This document shows positions 25,953 through 35,206 of a stretch of DNA of 64,000 nucleotides, in pieces. Location: positions 24,013-88,012 of the forward strand of contig JACTTZ010000008.1 of assembly GCA_015660915.1 (NCBI GenBank), written 5' to 3'. The notes beneath the pieces were generated by a model. The model worked only from the letters and a program-made list of their open reading frames with translations. It did not search any database and was not told the DNA's origin. Source of the stretch: Methanomicrobia archaeon. GTDB lineage: Archaea > Halobacteriota > Bog-38 > Methanoflorentales > Methanoflorentaceae. The stretch's first letter is position 1. Each line of letters starts with the position of its first letter. The position numbers and the translations under genes were made by a program.

Positions 25953-27074
25953 TTATCTTTTTGTTTCGTGCACCAACTGGGGTTCCCAGCGTCCGGAAAG
26001 CTTTCCATCGCGTGCCAGTTTGCCCAGTCTTTTTCGTACCACGTTAAGCACCGGAGCGGGGCTCTCGTTTTCGTAGGGCGTTCCGGGCAAAGGAATAAAG
26101 TAGTGGGCACGTGCTCGTCCGCCTTTAGAGACGATTGAGTCAATAAGATCTAGGCTCTCGAGCTGATCAGCTGCAACTTCGGTTGGAAGCCCAAAGATGA
26201 AGTCCACTACTGGGCAGAAACCGTGACTGCGGCATATGTCGACCGCTACTTCAACGTTGTGACGCGAATGCCCTCGGTTAGTCTCCTCCAGCACGGCATC
26301 GCTTCCCGATTGTGCTCCGATATGAATTGAAGTGTTCGCGCAGCGTTCCTTGACGACCTCAAGAAGCTCATCTGTAACAAAGTCTGGGCGCACCTCGGAC
26401 GGAAAGGTTCCGAAATAAACTCGACCGTGAAGCGACGCGAGGAGCTCGGCAACTCTTGTGAGTGCTATGTGATGCCCGTCAGATCCATAAGCGAATGCGT
26501 TAGGCGAGATAAATCTGACATCTGAAAGGTAATTACTATAGAATGCGATAGCTTCCACGCTGCGATGCCGCATTTTCGTGCCGAAGAGGCGCGATGTTTG
26601 ACAGTACTTGCAGTTGTGCGGGCAACCGCGGCTGATTTCGATAGGGGCCCGCAGGTTCTGGTTGAAGGGTGGGTAGGCGTCAAGTGGTACGTGAGGTCTT
26701 GGGCGGGTTTTGTGGATCCTGCCTGACTTTCTGTATGCGATACCTCGCACCTTGTCAAGGTCGCTATCGTCCGTAAGCGTAAGGATTAGTTCAGGGAGTG
26801 TTTCCTCGCCCTCTCCGAGCACGACGACGTCGAATTGTTCCAATGCCTCGGCCGCTTTGGCTGAAGGATGAGGCCCACCCGCTATGAATACAGATTGAGT
26901 TCGTGAGTTTGCTACCTCACGATAGACTTCACGTGCTTGCGGCGTGGCGAAGCTATAGATCATTATTCCATCGCGCGGTCGCGATGAAAAACCTATTTCG
27001 ATCCCTCGTGAGGTGAGTATTGCTTGGATTGCTGCCAAGCTAAACGTGTTCCTCTTATCAAAGCGTATAGTCAC
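25953..27074 (-). CDS. radical SAM protein with B12-binding-like N-terminus (MJ1487 type)
   Basis: This 373-aa protein has an N-terminal Rossmann-like cobalamin-binding-type domain (FIAGGPHPSAKAAEAL, VVVLGEGEETLPELI) and a radical SAM core with CPHNCKYCQ, which supplies the three Fe-S cysteines. HIGAQSGSDAVLEETNRGHS and VDFIFGLPTE are typical of the TIGR04013 family. I chose GTG at 27074 because it makes a GTGA overlap with the site-2 protease stop. The substrate is unknown. Confidence 0.92.
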   Translation of the reverse strand: MTIRFDKRNTFSLAAIQAILTSRGIEIGFSSRPRDGIMIYSFATPQAREVYREVANSRTQSVFIAGGPHPSAKAAEALEQFDVVVLGEGEETLPELILTLTDDSDLDKVRGIAYRKSGRIHKTRPRPHVPLDAYPPFNQNLRAPIEISRGCPHNCKYCQTSRLFGTKMRHRSVEAIAFYSNYLSDVRFISPNAFAYGSDGHHIALTRVAELLASLHGRVYFGTFPSEVRPDFVTDELLEVVKERCANTSIHIGAQSGSDAVLEETNRGHSRHNVEVAVDICRSHGFCPVVDFIFGLPTEVAADQLESLDLIDSIVSKGGRARAHYFIPLPGTPYENESPAPVLNVVRKRLGKLARDGKLSGRWEPQLVHETKR

Positions 27075-28132
27075 GCCTGAAGTGGGATTGGGGTGAAACA
27101 AGCTACGCATAGGCCGAAAGCAATGATTCCTAACACGACGCGCTTAGTATCCAGCTTTTTCATGTCGTTGATCGGCTGCGGATGTCCTCCGGCCGCGAAA
27201 AACAAGGTGAAGAACCCCCAAAACAGAAGCATTTCTCCGTTTAAACCACTTAGCGAGTAGTAAACGCCGGTAGCCATCAGTACGAGCGGAACTGCTGCTG
27301 ATATGTACGCCGTTTTCTCTCCAGAGAGGGCTCGGGCAACATGTCCTCCGTCGAGCTGTCCCACGGGCAGGAGGTTTAGGCTGGTTATGAGCATGCCTAT
27401 CCAACCAGCGAACGCCACTGGGTGCGTGCCGATCGACGTGGTCGGAACAACTTTTTCGATCAAAGCAAAGAGAAGGGGCGTTCCAAAAGCTATGGTTTGC
27501 GCTTGAGAGGGGCCAGCGGCAATGGGGGGGAGCAGGAATCCGACTATTGTGACAGCAACAGCTGCCGCGAGGCCCACAAGCGGACCAGCAACTCCCACGT
27601 CAAAAAGTGATTTTCGGTCTGGAATGGCTCCTTTAAGCTTGATGAGTGCGCCGAGAGTTCCGATGGGGGATATCAAAGGCAGCGGTATAAAGAACGGTAA
27701 GCTAGCCCTCATTCCGCGACGCTTTGCGACTAAGTAGTGAGCTAACTCGTGAGAGCCAAGCACAAACATGACGGCTGCTGCAAATGGCAGCCCCTTGTAG
27801 ATAAGGAAGGGCTCAGTGAACGGATTGACGTCGTAAAAAAGAACCGCACCGGTGAGCATGATGGCCAAAGCGGTAGCGATTGCAAGAATAACGTTGATAT
27901 GCTTCTTGTCGTCAGCATCGCTAATAGGCGTCGCCAAGAGAACAAACTCACCGTGTTCGCGCTTTAGTTCCACATCGTAACCTCTCTCGGCAAACTCATT
28001 CCAGAGAGTCGCGAAAAGCGTCTTGCTGTCAACTTTAGGTTCGCCGTAATATTTGATAACGGGCCCAGCAGCTTGCATCTCATAAACGTGGAATACGATG
28101 TTGATTCGGTCCAAGTCGACTGGTTCGTTCAC
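27071..28132 (-). CDS. site-2 protease family zinc metalloprotease (M50)
   Basis: This 353-aa protein has a cytosolic N-terminal domain of about 90 residues, then multiple membrane helices. The zinc site is GSHELAHYLVAKRRGM (HExxH), and LNLLPVGQLDGGH supplies the third ligand, as in intramembrane site-2 proteases. PIGTLGALIKLKGAIPDRKSLFD is a conserved family block. GTG start in a GTGA overlap with the upstream gene; the downstream radical SAM gene overlaps in the same way. Its substrate is unknown. Confidence 0.93.
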   Translation of the reverse strand: MNEPVDLDRINIVFHVYEMQAAGPVIKYYGEPKVDSKTLFATLWNEFAERGYDVELKREHGEFVLLATPISDADDKKHINVILAIATALAIMLTGAVLFYDVNPFTEPFLIYKGLPFAAAVMFVLGSHELAHYLVAKRRGMRASLPFFIPLPLISPIGTLGALIKLKGAIPDRKSLFDVGVAGPLVGLAAAVAVTIVGFLLPPIAAGPSQAQTIAFGTPLLFALIEKVVPTTSIGTHPVAFAGWIGMLITSLNLLPVGQLDGGHVARALSGEKTAYISAAVPLVLMATGVYYSLSGLNGEMLLFWGFFTLFFAAGGHPQPINDMKKLDTKRVVLGIIAFGLCVACFTPIPLQA

Positions 28133-28548
28133 GTTTCCACCTCAATGAAACCTTCAACGCAATTTACGAAGACTCGTGATCCGGATTTGATGGCAGCGAT
28201 CGGGTCGACCTCAAGTCTGTCGATGAGTGGTATGTTTGAGATTATCGCACCAACGGCAACAATAGTTTCGCTCGAAACGTTAATAATTGCGGCCGGGGCT
28301 TTCCCGTTTCTTTTGAGTTGATACATTACATACGATCCGACTGTGGATCCCTTGCCTTGCGGAAAAGTGAGAATAGTCCCCACAATTGACGTACCGTACA
28401 GCTCGTGCTTTGGATCCTTTATAACTCCCTGTGTGGGATCCACACCCCCCAAGAACGAGAGTGGTTGATGCGTAACTACGGCACTCCCTTCGCCAATCCC
28501 TTTCGATATTATTCGACCTTTAATCCGTTGGAGCATAGAAAACGCCAT
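28129..28548 (-). CDS. phosphomevalonate dehydratase small subunit (aconitase X swivel, DUF126)
   Basis: This 139-aa swivel domain partners the aconitase X catalytic subunit. Motifs are SKGIGEGSAVVTHQPLSFLGGVDP and FPQGKGSTVGSYVMYQL, the latter containing the conserved Ser. With the large subunit it dehydrates mevalonate 5-phosphate to trans-anhydromevalonate phosphate in the archaeal mevalonate pathway (shown in Aeropyrum). The start could also be Met5 at 28536. It is sandwiched between the large subunit and the protease with minimal spacing. Confidence 0.93.
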   Translation of the reverse strand: MAFSMLQRIKGRIISKGIGEGSAVVTHQPLSFLGGVDPTQGVIKDPKHELYGTSIVGTILTFPQGKGSTVGSYVMYQLKRNGKAPAAIINVSSETIVAVGAIISNIPLIDRLEVDPIAAIKSGSRVFVNCVEGFIEVET

Positions 28549-28564
28549 TATCGTGTCGAGGTCA

Positions 28565-29692
28565 CTATGTGTTGCACGCGGTATTCACACAGCTCGAAGT
28601 CGTTCCGATGACGGTATGCGAATTACACAAGTTTGGTCCGTATTCAAGGGCTTTTCCGGAATTAACCATCATGCTTCGTTTTTCAAACGCTGGCGACACA
28701 ATCATGCACGTGTCGCAGATTACGCGGGCGCCAGTCGCTTCAATACGAGAGATCAATGAGCTGCAACGATCGGCCACAAACCGTGACGTGCAGATCCAGA
28801 GAGGCCGCGTGACGGTGCGTCCTTCTAAAAGCCGTGCAATCTCCGTGAGTTCAGAACGTGAGCAGTGCGGACATCCTAGCACGACGACGTCAGGTTCGCT
28901 CGAAGAATATATGTCGACGTCTGAACGTTCGAGTTCGATGATTTCGCTGGACATCGCTCCTTGTTCTGGATAAAAAAGGGCCACAGAGCCTGTTGCGGCC
29001 ATGCCGGCACCAAGCGCTTTCAGTTCATCATCGCTTGGTGGGGTAACAAAGGAAAATTGTGGCACCTGCGAGTTAATAATCTTGCCAACAACGTAACCAA
29101 GCGCGCCAAAATCAGCGCCAGCAAGGGGAAAATCTATTTTTATTGATATGTCTGGGACTCTATTCTCATCGAGGTGATACCCGTAGTCTGGCGTTTTTCC
29201 CACCAGTGCAGCAGCAAGTGCGCTGGGCCCTCCCTCTCGATTGGTCCGCGCGCCGAGAACGGAGTTCGCATAAGAGACCGCGGACGACTCGGACCAGCTC
29301 AGATGAGCCTCTTTGCGTGGAGCTTTCACATAGTAGGGCGTGCAGGTGCATTGGGCATCGATTCCGAGCGACTCATATCGTCTGATAATAGCTAGCTGCT
29401 TTTCAACGAAAGCTTCCTTGATTCCCATCTGTCGCCATTTGTATCTATCCATACCCATTGGATTGAGCATCGTTGGAACGGTAACGCTCCCAGTTAGGTC
29501 TGTCAGGTATTCTAGCCCAGCCTCGCCAATGGTTTTATATGAAACACCAGCGATCTGAGCGCTTTCGATTGGAATAAGTTTTTCCGCTCCGTAGATATCG
29601 CCAAGAGCGACTAGGATCTCCATCGCTTTTTGTTTGACAGGGCCTAATTCGCCAGCGAGGGTATCTTCGTCGTTTCGATTCAGGTGCATCAT
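28565..29692 (-). CDS. phosphomevalonate dehydratase large subunit (aconitase X, DUF521)
   Basis: This 375-aa Fe-S lyase domain has cysteines in CTCTPYY and LGCPHCSRSEL, and a further Cys in VICDTCMIVSP; together they would bind the cluster. SYANSVLGARTNREGGPSALAAALVGKTPDYG is the family's substrate region. It acts with the adjacent swivel subunit in isoprenoid synthesis, supplying IPP and DMAPP for archaeal lipids. It leads the chain with the small subunit, M50 protease and radical SAM protein. Confidence 0.94.
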   Translation of the reverse strand: MMHLNRNDEDTLAGELGPVKQKAMEILVALGDIYGAEKLIPIESAQIAGVSYKTIGEAGLEYLTDLTGSVTVPTMLNPMGMDRYKWRQMGIKEAFVEKQLAIIRRYESLGIDAQCTCTPYYVKAPRKEAHLSWSESSAVSYANSVLGARTNREGGPSALAAALVGKTPDYGYHLDENRVPDISIKIDFPLAGADFGALGYVVGKIINSQVPQFSFVTPPSDDELKALGAGMAATGSVALFYPEQGAMSSEIIELERSDVDIYSSSEPDVVVLGCPHCSRSELTEIARLLEGRTVTRPLWICTSRFVADRCSSLISRIEATGARVICDTCMIVSPAFEKRSMMVNSGKALEYGPNLCNSHTVIGTTSSCVNTACNT

Positions 29693-30049
29693 ACGTACTT
29701 TATAGTCACATTACTATAAAAACTAGCCCCGATCGACGGAACTGATTATGGCGCAAAAGCGACAAATCCGAGCAGCTGCGTGCCTCAATCCGAGGGGACA
29801 ACACGCACACCTCACGCGCTAAGTCCCCATAGGTAGCATAGCATAAGTGCGCTTATGATCGTCTAAATAGAAAAGGTGGTCTGAATCTGCGGACGAAGAC
29901 GGCGCCGGTTTTCCCGTAATAGCTATCTTGCAAAAACTCACATCTGATGACCAAGAATAAGGAATAATACTTGCCAGCAGCCCTAGAATTGAACACTCGC
30001 GCGAAGCTTTTGCCTGGCTGTGCTTCGCGACACCGCGACGTGCTCTAAC
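29693..30049. other. intergenic region, no gene seen
   Basis: This gap of about 360 bases holds no recognisable RNA gene or ORF. A TGATGA near 29945 resembles a C box, but no matching D boxes follow. Confidence 0.35.
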
Positions 30050-30250
30050 ATGGCGATACTTATTGACGATCCGAAGGCGCTTCCAAAGTGGCGGTTTGTA
30101 TTCGTCTGCAAATCAGAGCGATGCTTGGACGAGCGGCTCACCGAGCTAAAAGAACTCGAAAACAAGTTTCCGCAATACTTATACAGCTACAAATGGGAAC
30201 ACATTGGCAAAAATTATGTGGTTCGTTTGATAAACGTGACTCTGCGATAA
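30050..30250 (+). CDS. small hypothetical protein
   Basis: This 66-aa frame starts at an in-frame ATG (MAILIDDPKALPKW). It has a mixed charged/hydrophobic composition with ELKELENKFPQYLYSYKW in the middle and ends with a short beta-like strand (YVVRLINVTLR). Sequence character is protein-like, but no ribosome-binding site is evident and no family is recognised. It stands alone in a sparse region. Confidence 0.35.
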   Translation: MAILIDDPKALPKWRFVFVCKSERCLDERLTELKELENKFPQYLYSYKWEHIGKNYVVRLINVTLR

Positions 30251-30649
30251 TCTCTGTGAGGAATCAGCTACGGAGTTTGACGCACACGTGAGCGCAGGAT
30301 GGACGCTTTTTGACGTCCTTAAAAGCGCATGGACCGGTCGCTAGAGCTTGCGAACGCTATCAAAACTTTATCTCGTCTACGCAAAACGAAGTCGCGGTGC
30401 CGAGCACGTTGTTCGCAACATAGTGCCCTTTCGCGTTACCAATACACACGTTTTCGACTAAACCATCAAAAGGTAAGCGCGACCCGTCCAGCGCGTGCGG
30501 CCGTGTCGGAACTGTAGATTTTCAATAGTGTTCCTCTGTGCACGCGTGCTATTGATTACTGTCACCCTAGCTCATATGTTCGGGCCCCCACGAGACCACT
30601 CTCAGCTGCGCGGCCCGGCTATAGCTTCGTTGATGCCAACTGGTAACGT
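30251..30649. other. intergenic region, no gene seen
   Basis: About 400 bases with only short broken frames. I see no tRNA, repeat or terminator. Confidence 0.35.
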
Positions 30650-31177
30650 TTATGTCTTCGTGAGATCTGAGTTCCTGTCCCCTCTAGAAACTTCCTTTAG
30701 TCTGTTAACGCCGTCGATTTGATCTATGACCTCAGCTACAGCTTGTGGTACAAGTTGCTTCCACGGTTCGTCACAAAGCATCCTTCTTCGAATCTCTGAG
30801 CCTGAAAAGGCTTCTCGTTGGTAGAGCGGGGAAGACTTGACGCTAAATCCTACCTCATTGAACAGTCGGATTACGTACGGATTGTTCGTGTAAACGACAT
30901 CGAAAGGAGGGGTCATTGTCATTACGTGCGAAACCCATACCGCGTTTCTGCGGATGTCTTCAATCGGTATGACGTACAACAAGACATTAATATTGGCTAA
31001 CGAGCGCGTAATCATTAATATTCGTTCACCAGCTGTAAACGGATCTGAAAACGTGTGACTGAGCTGAGCACTACCGACGCCGACAATAATCTCCTCGCAT
31101 TCGCGAGCTATTGTTTCTAGGACTTCCTGATGTCCTAAGTGATATGGCTGAAAGCGGCCGATGTAAAACGCGCGCAT
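30650..31177 (-). CDS. nadM: nicotinamide-nucleotide adenylyltransferase
   Basis: This 175-aa enzyme makes NAD from NMN and ATP. It starts [19 protein letters not shown], with the (H/T)xGH nucleotidyltransferase motif. Further motifs are [38 protein letters not shown] and [11 protein letters not shown]. The archaeal NadM length is normal, and the last 20 residues are a variable charged tail. A TTATAAAG on the minus strand near 31211-31218 is a plausible promoter with a short leader. Confidence 0.95.
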   Translation of the reverse strand: MRAFYIGRFQPYHLGHQEVLETIARECEEIIVGVGSAQLSHTFSDPFTAGERILMITRSLANINVLLYVIPIEDIRRNAVWVSHVMTMTPPFDVVYTNNPYVIRLFNEVGFSVKSSPLYQREAFSGSEIRRRMLCDEPWKQLVPQAVAEVIDQIDGVNRLKEVSRGDRNSDLTKT

Positions 31178-31392
31178 GACGTTGGGCTCTCTTTTGGGAA
31201 TGCTCTTGTAGCTTTATAACGCTTTTGTTCACTCTTATTCGATTTCCGAGCGTGCAAGACTAATCCAAAAGTGTTTAAGCGCAGTTTTGTAGTTTTTGAG
31301 AGGATCGATTTGAACGGGTCAAACGCGAAATTAGTAACTCAGTGGGCAACCGATTGAAATATGTTTAGTAAAGGTAACACAATGCTATCATA

Positions 31393-31824
31393 ATGACAGA
31401 CGATCGCAGGGGGACAGAGCCGCTGAGGGATACAGTTGCCGGCACAGGGACCGCTAGTGTGAGACGTTTGCTGCACCAGAGTAACGAACTCATTGATAAT
31501 ATTGCCGCGCTAACCGACAAGCGTGCTGCGCTGAATCCGCTTCCAGGCTCACTGCGAAAACGGCACCTACGATGCGGCAAGCGGAGCTGTCGCTGTAGGG
31601 CTGGCGCGTTGCACGGCCCGTACTACTATTTTGAGCCCTCACGGCAGCACGGGAAGTGGCGTTACGTACCCAAGGAACGGCTCAGCGAAGTGCGGCAGGG
31701 CATCGCAGATTGGAAAAAGCAACGGGAAATCGATGAGATGCTCGGAGCGTGTGCAGCGCAGCTTTATGCTTCTCTCAAAGTGCTACGGCAGGAAGTCGAA
31801 TTGCTCGTACAACCGGCGCAGTGA
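31393..31824 (+). CDS. DUF6788-like protein with CxxxxCxC motif
   Basis: This 143-aa protein has the core LRCGKRSCRCRAGALHGPYYYFEPS followed by WRYVPKERLSEVRQGI. This cysteine-containing block with HGPYYY is a widespread short family in archaea and bacteria that I recall as DUF6788; the name is from memory. It is often found near mobile or repetitive genes. The C-terminal half is helical and charged. It is a single gene before the cobalt transporter, with no transposase nearby. Confidence 0.6.
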   Translation: MTDDRRGTEPLRDTVAGTGTASVRRLLHQSNELIDNIAALTDKRAALNPLPGSLRKRHLRCGKRSCRCRAGALHGPYYYFEPSRQHGKWRYVPKERLSEVRQGIADWKKQREIDEMLGACAAQLYASLKVLRQEVELLVQPAQ

Positions 31825-31892
31825 GTTCTTGGCATAGACGGCGCGGTGGGACTATTTTCGCGCGGGAGGTTCCTACTCTAGCTAAACCAATA

Positions 31893-31909
31893 TACTTATA
31901 TATATAGAG
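31893..31909 (+). promoter_or_regulatory. TATA element of the cobalt ECF operon
   Basis: TATACTTATATATATAG lies about 70-85 bases before the cbiM ATG, the strongest TATA-like stretch in this area. Confidence 0.5.
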
Positions 31910-31977
31910 TAGGATAAGCATGCACACGTAGGGTGGCGCTGTGCAGCGTGCAGCACCGCATCGCGCAGGAATTGTCG

Positions 31978-32670
31978 ATGGCGCATATTCATTTGCCAGA
32001 CGGGGTCTTTTCGATCCAGTGGGTAATCTTTTGGTGGGTGCTGGCGATCGCGCTCATTACGATAGTCCTCATTATCGCGCGCCGGCAGACCATCACGACG
32101 CAGCGGCTCGCTACTGCGGCGATGGTGGCAGCAGCATCGTTTGCGATCTTTCAGATAAACCTGCCCTTCGCCGGCGGAGTGCACATGAACCTCACTCCGC
32201 TCATCGGTATTCTGGCCGGCCCGGTTATCGGACCGATGGTTGTGTTCATCGTCAACCTGCTCAGCGCCTCTATAGGCCACGGCGGGTGGGGAATGATCGG
32301 CGCAAACACCCTCGTCAACTCGAGCGAAGTCATCAGTGGGTTTTATCTCTTTTACTTTGCTACCCGGCGGTATGAGCTCTTCACCCGCGGCGCGGTCGCC
32401 GCGTTCGGCGGGTTGATGGTCGGAAACGTACTGGCAGCGCTCATTATAGTGATCTCGGGAATACAGGGGAGCACGCTTTCGGGTGTTACGTTGGCGATTT
32501 ACACGTTGCAGGTTCCCATACTGAACATGTTCGTGGCCGTAATCGAGGCGATCTTGACGGGGTTTGTGGTGCAGTACTTAGGCAGGGTGCGGTACGACTT
32601 GATCGCACCAAAGACGTTGCTGGGTGAGATGAGACACGACCTGCTCGTACCTCAGGTGCCTGGTGAGTGA
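31978..32670 (+). CDS. cbiM: cobalt ECF transporter S component CbiM
   Basis: This 230-aa polytopic substrate-binding component begins MAHIHLPDGVF; its N-terminal Met/His residues coordinate the metal. Hydrophobic helices follow, with NLPFAGGVHMNLTPLIGILAGPVIGP and GGWGMIGANTLVN, which are CbiM/NikM hallmarks. The start at 31978 is required because the metal-binding N-terminus must be free; an upstream frame from 31933 is rejected. It supplies cobalt (or nickel) for cobamide-dependent enzymes. It leads cbiM-N-Q-O. Confidence 0.94.
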   Translation: MAHIHLPDGVFSIQWVIFWWVLAIALITIVLIIARRQTITTQRLATAAMVAAASFAIFQINLPFAGGVHMNLTPLIGILAGPVIGPMVVFIVNLLSASIGHGGWGMIGANTLVNSSEVISGFYLFYFATRRYELFTRGAVAAFGGLMVGNVLAALIIVISGIQGSTLSGVTLAIYTLQVPILNMFVAVIEAILTGFVVQYLGRVRYDLIAPKTLLGEMRHDLLVPQVPGE

Positions 32671-32941
32671 CGTGAAGTGGCAGTACCTCATCGTTGCATT
32701 GATCTTCATCGGCGCCGTAGTGATCGCCCTTTGGACTGCCACCCACGTCAACATGGTCGATATTGAAAAGACCTTGTCTTCACCAACAAACTCCTCGGGA
32801 GCCAACTCCTCGCCGGAGCCAATCTTCTTTTTGAACGAGAGCATTATCGAGGGGGGCCAAATCCTGCTATATCTCGCGATTGTGGTGACCTTGTTTGTTA
32901 TCGCAATTGGCAGCACCATTTACGTGTCGAGGCGCCGATGA
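32663..32941 (+). CDS. CbiN-like small transporter subunit
   Basis: This 92-aa protein has two transmembrane helices (about residues 8-26 and 66-88) around an external loop of about 40 residues. That is the CbiN topology. Sequence identity to CbiN is not obvious, so the call rests on position and topology. It starts GTG eight bases inside the end of cbiM, which indicates coupling. CbiN-like subunits assist metal loading of CbiM (family knowledge). Confidence 0.7.
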   Translation: MSDVKWQYLIVALIFIGAVVIALWTATHVNMVDIEKTLSSPTNSSGANSSPEPIFFLNESIIEGGQILLYLAIVVTLFVIAIGSTIYVSRRR

Positions 32942-33111
32942 TCGCACGCTTGCGGTTTCGTAAGCTATTACGGTCTCGTCGAAGCTGGCTGGTGCATATC
33001 TCGCCGCGGGAATGAATCCGACAATCTATCGCGTGATTTTATGAACTTTGCGCAAACAATAGTTACGTGCCTAAGATGGCGAGGCCATCTGGCAGGCTTT
33101 GAAAGACAATA

Positions 33112-33915
33112 ATGACGAGACTTGGCTTTAGCAAACACATACCCGATCTGGGCTTGATTACGCACTATTCAGAATTCGGGGACAGTCCCGTACATCGTAT
33201 CAACCCATGGATCAAGTTCGCTCTGCTCCCACTGATAATATTTGATCTTACAGTCGTCTCTAACGGAACTCTGCTCACCTTCATGTACTTGGCTGTACTC
33301 ATTTTTTGGGTTGCATCAGAGTCACCTGTCGTCTTGCTCGCATACTGGTACACGATGCCTCTCTTTTTCGTTGTAAGCATTGCATTCTTTCTTATGTTCG
33401 CAGTTCCAGGCGCACCTTTGATAAGTTGCGGTCCGTTACAGCTGACTGTCCAAGGGCTGGAGTTCCTTGCCACACTTGTTCTCAGGTCGCTGATAGGGGT
33501 AACGTACAGTCTGACGTTGCTCATGACCACAAAATACAACTATATCACCCATATAATCTCTAAAGTTATGCCGAGCCCACTAGACCAAATTGCCTTGCTC
33601 ATGTATCGGTTCCTTTTTCTGATGCTAGACGGGTTGGCCTCGACGATCGTGGCTATGAAAAGTCGGGGTGGTCTCAACCTATCGGGCATTAAAGAAGCCA
33701 GCACGTTCTATGGCGCTGTCTTTGCCCTCGCTTTCATCAGATCATTCGACCGAGCCGAACGTGTGGCAAAGGCGATGGAATCGAGAGCGTACGATGGGAA
33801 ACTTGCCTCATCTTTTAGCCCGCCGAGACTCGCTTACAGTGGCTATGCTTTCATACTTTCAGCTGCTTTCATTTCTGTAATCCTTTATTCATACGGGAGG
33901 TTCTCGCTTATTTAG
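33112..33915 (+). CDS. cbiQ: ECF transporter T component CbiQ
   Basis: This 267-aa transmembrane protein has about five helices and the coupling motif KAMESRAYDGKL near the C-terminus, matching the Ala-Arg-Gly-type contact to the ATPase. RINPWIKF near residue 25 is typical of the T-component N-terminus. It transduces ATP hydrolysis from CbiO to CbiM. Thirteen bases separate it from the CbiO start. Confidence 0.92.
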   Translation: MTRLGFSKHIPDLGLITHYSEFGDSPVHRINPWIKFALLPLIIFDLTVVSNGTLLTFMYLAVLIFWVASESPVVLLAYWYTMPLFFVVSIAFFLMFAVPGAPLISCGPLQLTVQGLEFLATLVLRSLIGVTYSLTLLMTTKYNYITHIISKVMPSPLDQIALLMYRFLFLMLDGLASTIVAMKSRGGLNLSGIKEASTFYGAVFALAFIRSFDRAERVAKAMESRAYDGKLASSFSPPRLAYSGYAFILSAAFISVILYSYGRFSLI

Positions 33916-33927
33916 CGAGTGTTGAAG

Positions 33928-34812
33928 ATGTCCATCAATAGGCTGGCCAGCGCGTGCGATTTCCACGAAGTTAAAGAAGACGAGTTGATTCACGTCGACT
34001 GCATTGAACACACTTACCCCGACGGAACTAGCTCTTTGCACAATGTTTGTTTCTCATTGTTCAAGGGCGAAATTGTGGCAATCTGCGGCTCAAATGGAGC
34101 GGGGAAGAGCACTTTGATAGAACATCTAAATGGGCTTTTGAAGCCTAGCGTGGGGCGGCTCGTTGTACTGCAGCACGAGGTCACTCAGAAAACGGGCATT
34201 ATTAGCGAGGTCGGAGTGGTGTTTCAAGACGCGGATAGCCAGGTCTTCGCTCCGACTGTTATTGACGATGTGATGTTCGGGCCGCTGAACAAAGGGCTTT
34301 CCAAGGATGAAGCACGCAAGGCTGCACTAGATGCGCTGGAAAGTATTCAAGCCGCCCACCTAATGAAGAGGATACCGTACTTTTTAAGCAAGGGAGAAAA
34401 GCGACTTGTCGCGATTGCTGGGGTTCTGGCTATGGATCCTAAGGTGATCGTAGCAGATGAGCCTACAAGTGACTTAGACCCAGTGCATTCGCGTCGGATT
34501 GAATCAGTTCTGGTTGACCTGAAAACCAACTACGGGATGAGTGTTGTCATTGCGACTCACGATATGGATCTGGCGGCAAGGCTGGCCGATCGTATTTATG
34601 TGCTGGCTGAAGGTCAGGTTATCTCGGAAGGAAAGCCAAGCGACATCTTCTACGACAAAGCTATCTTGAAAAGGGCCGGTCTGGAACAGCCCGCAGCAGT
34701 GCGGATTTATGAAAGCATTAGCCAAGATCATTCATTGGTCGACGCGAAACCAGTCAAAGAGCACGATCTGATCGAGATACTCTCGCGCGTGCTCCAGGGC
34801 GCCCGATTGTGA
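33928..34812 (+). CDS. cbiO: ECF transporter ATPase CbiO
   Basis: This ABC ATPase of about 294 aa has Walker A GSNGAGKST, Q-loop VVFQDADSQVFAP, a degenerate signature FLSKGEKRLVAIAG (usual LSGGQKQR), Walker B VIVADEPTSDLDP, and the H-switch IATHDMD. A short extension precedes the domain, and a tail of about 50 residues follows. The sequence is otherwise normal. It completes the metal importer with cbiM, the CbiN-like gene and cbiQ. Confidence 0.93.
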   Translation: MSINRLASACDFHEVKEDELIHVDCIEHTYPDGTSSLHNVCFSLFKGEIVAICGSNGAGKSTLIEHLNGLLKPSVGRLVVLQHEVTQKTGIISEVGVVFQDADSQVFAPTVIDDVMFGPLNKGLSKDEARKAALDALESIQAAHLMKRIPYFLSKGEKRLVAIAGVLAMDPKVIVADEPTSDLDPVHSRRIESVLVDLKTNYGMSVVIATHDMDLAARLADRIYVLAEGQVISEGKPSDIFYDKAILKRAGLEQPAAVRIYESISQDHSLVDAKPVKEHDLIEILSRVLQGARL

Positions 34813-34852
34813 GGATAGAACTTAATCGCTTTTACGGCAAACAGAGGGTCAC

Positions 34853-35092
34853 ATGAAATGGAAAGAATTGTGGGGCGTCGAAGTAGAGAGTTCAAAAAGC
34901 GTTTCGCTGAGGATTAGCATCTCCGAGGGGGAAGATACAGCTCAGGTACTCGGCATTCGTAAGTGGGTGCAGCGTGGCACTGAGAAGTATCCGACTAAAG
35001 ATGGCTTTGCAATACAAGTGACGCGCGCGACCATCGATCAGCTTATTAACGCATTAGAAGCGGCAAGAGACTACGCAAGCGAAGGCGAGTAA
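34853..35092 (+). CDS. PC4-like nucleic-acid-binding protein
   Basis: This 79-aa protein has a strand-rich core (SVSLRISISEGEDTAQVLGIRKWV, then KYPTKDGFAIQV) and a C-terminal helix (TIDQLINALEAARDY). The IRKW and KDGFAI positions resemble PC4/p15 single-strand DNA-binding domains, which I infer without a search. A GAGGG ribosome-binding site precedes the ATG. It lies downstream of cbiO on the same strand but probably is not part of the transporter. Confidence 0.5.
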   Translation: MKWKELWGVEVESSKSVSLRISISEGEDTAQVLGIRKWVQRGTEKYPTKDGFAIQVTRATIDQLINALEAARDYASEGE

Positions 35093-35206
35093 AGGACGCG
35101 TTCTTTCAGTAGTGAGCTGCCAAGTCAAGTTCAAAGCGCTGACCAACGCGGAAACGCGTTTTTGACACCGTAACGCTTCTATACTCATACGTCTTATTAC
35201 ATCTGA

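Noticed and set aside
25904..26143. N-terminal extension of the phosphoesterase
   Set aside because: It reads the radical SAM gene out of frame; the metal-binding strand starts at MKFLVLSDAHG.
29944..29953. C-box-like TGATGA of a C/D RNA
   Set aside because: No D, C' or D' boxes at the proper spacing.
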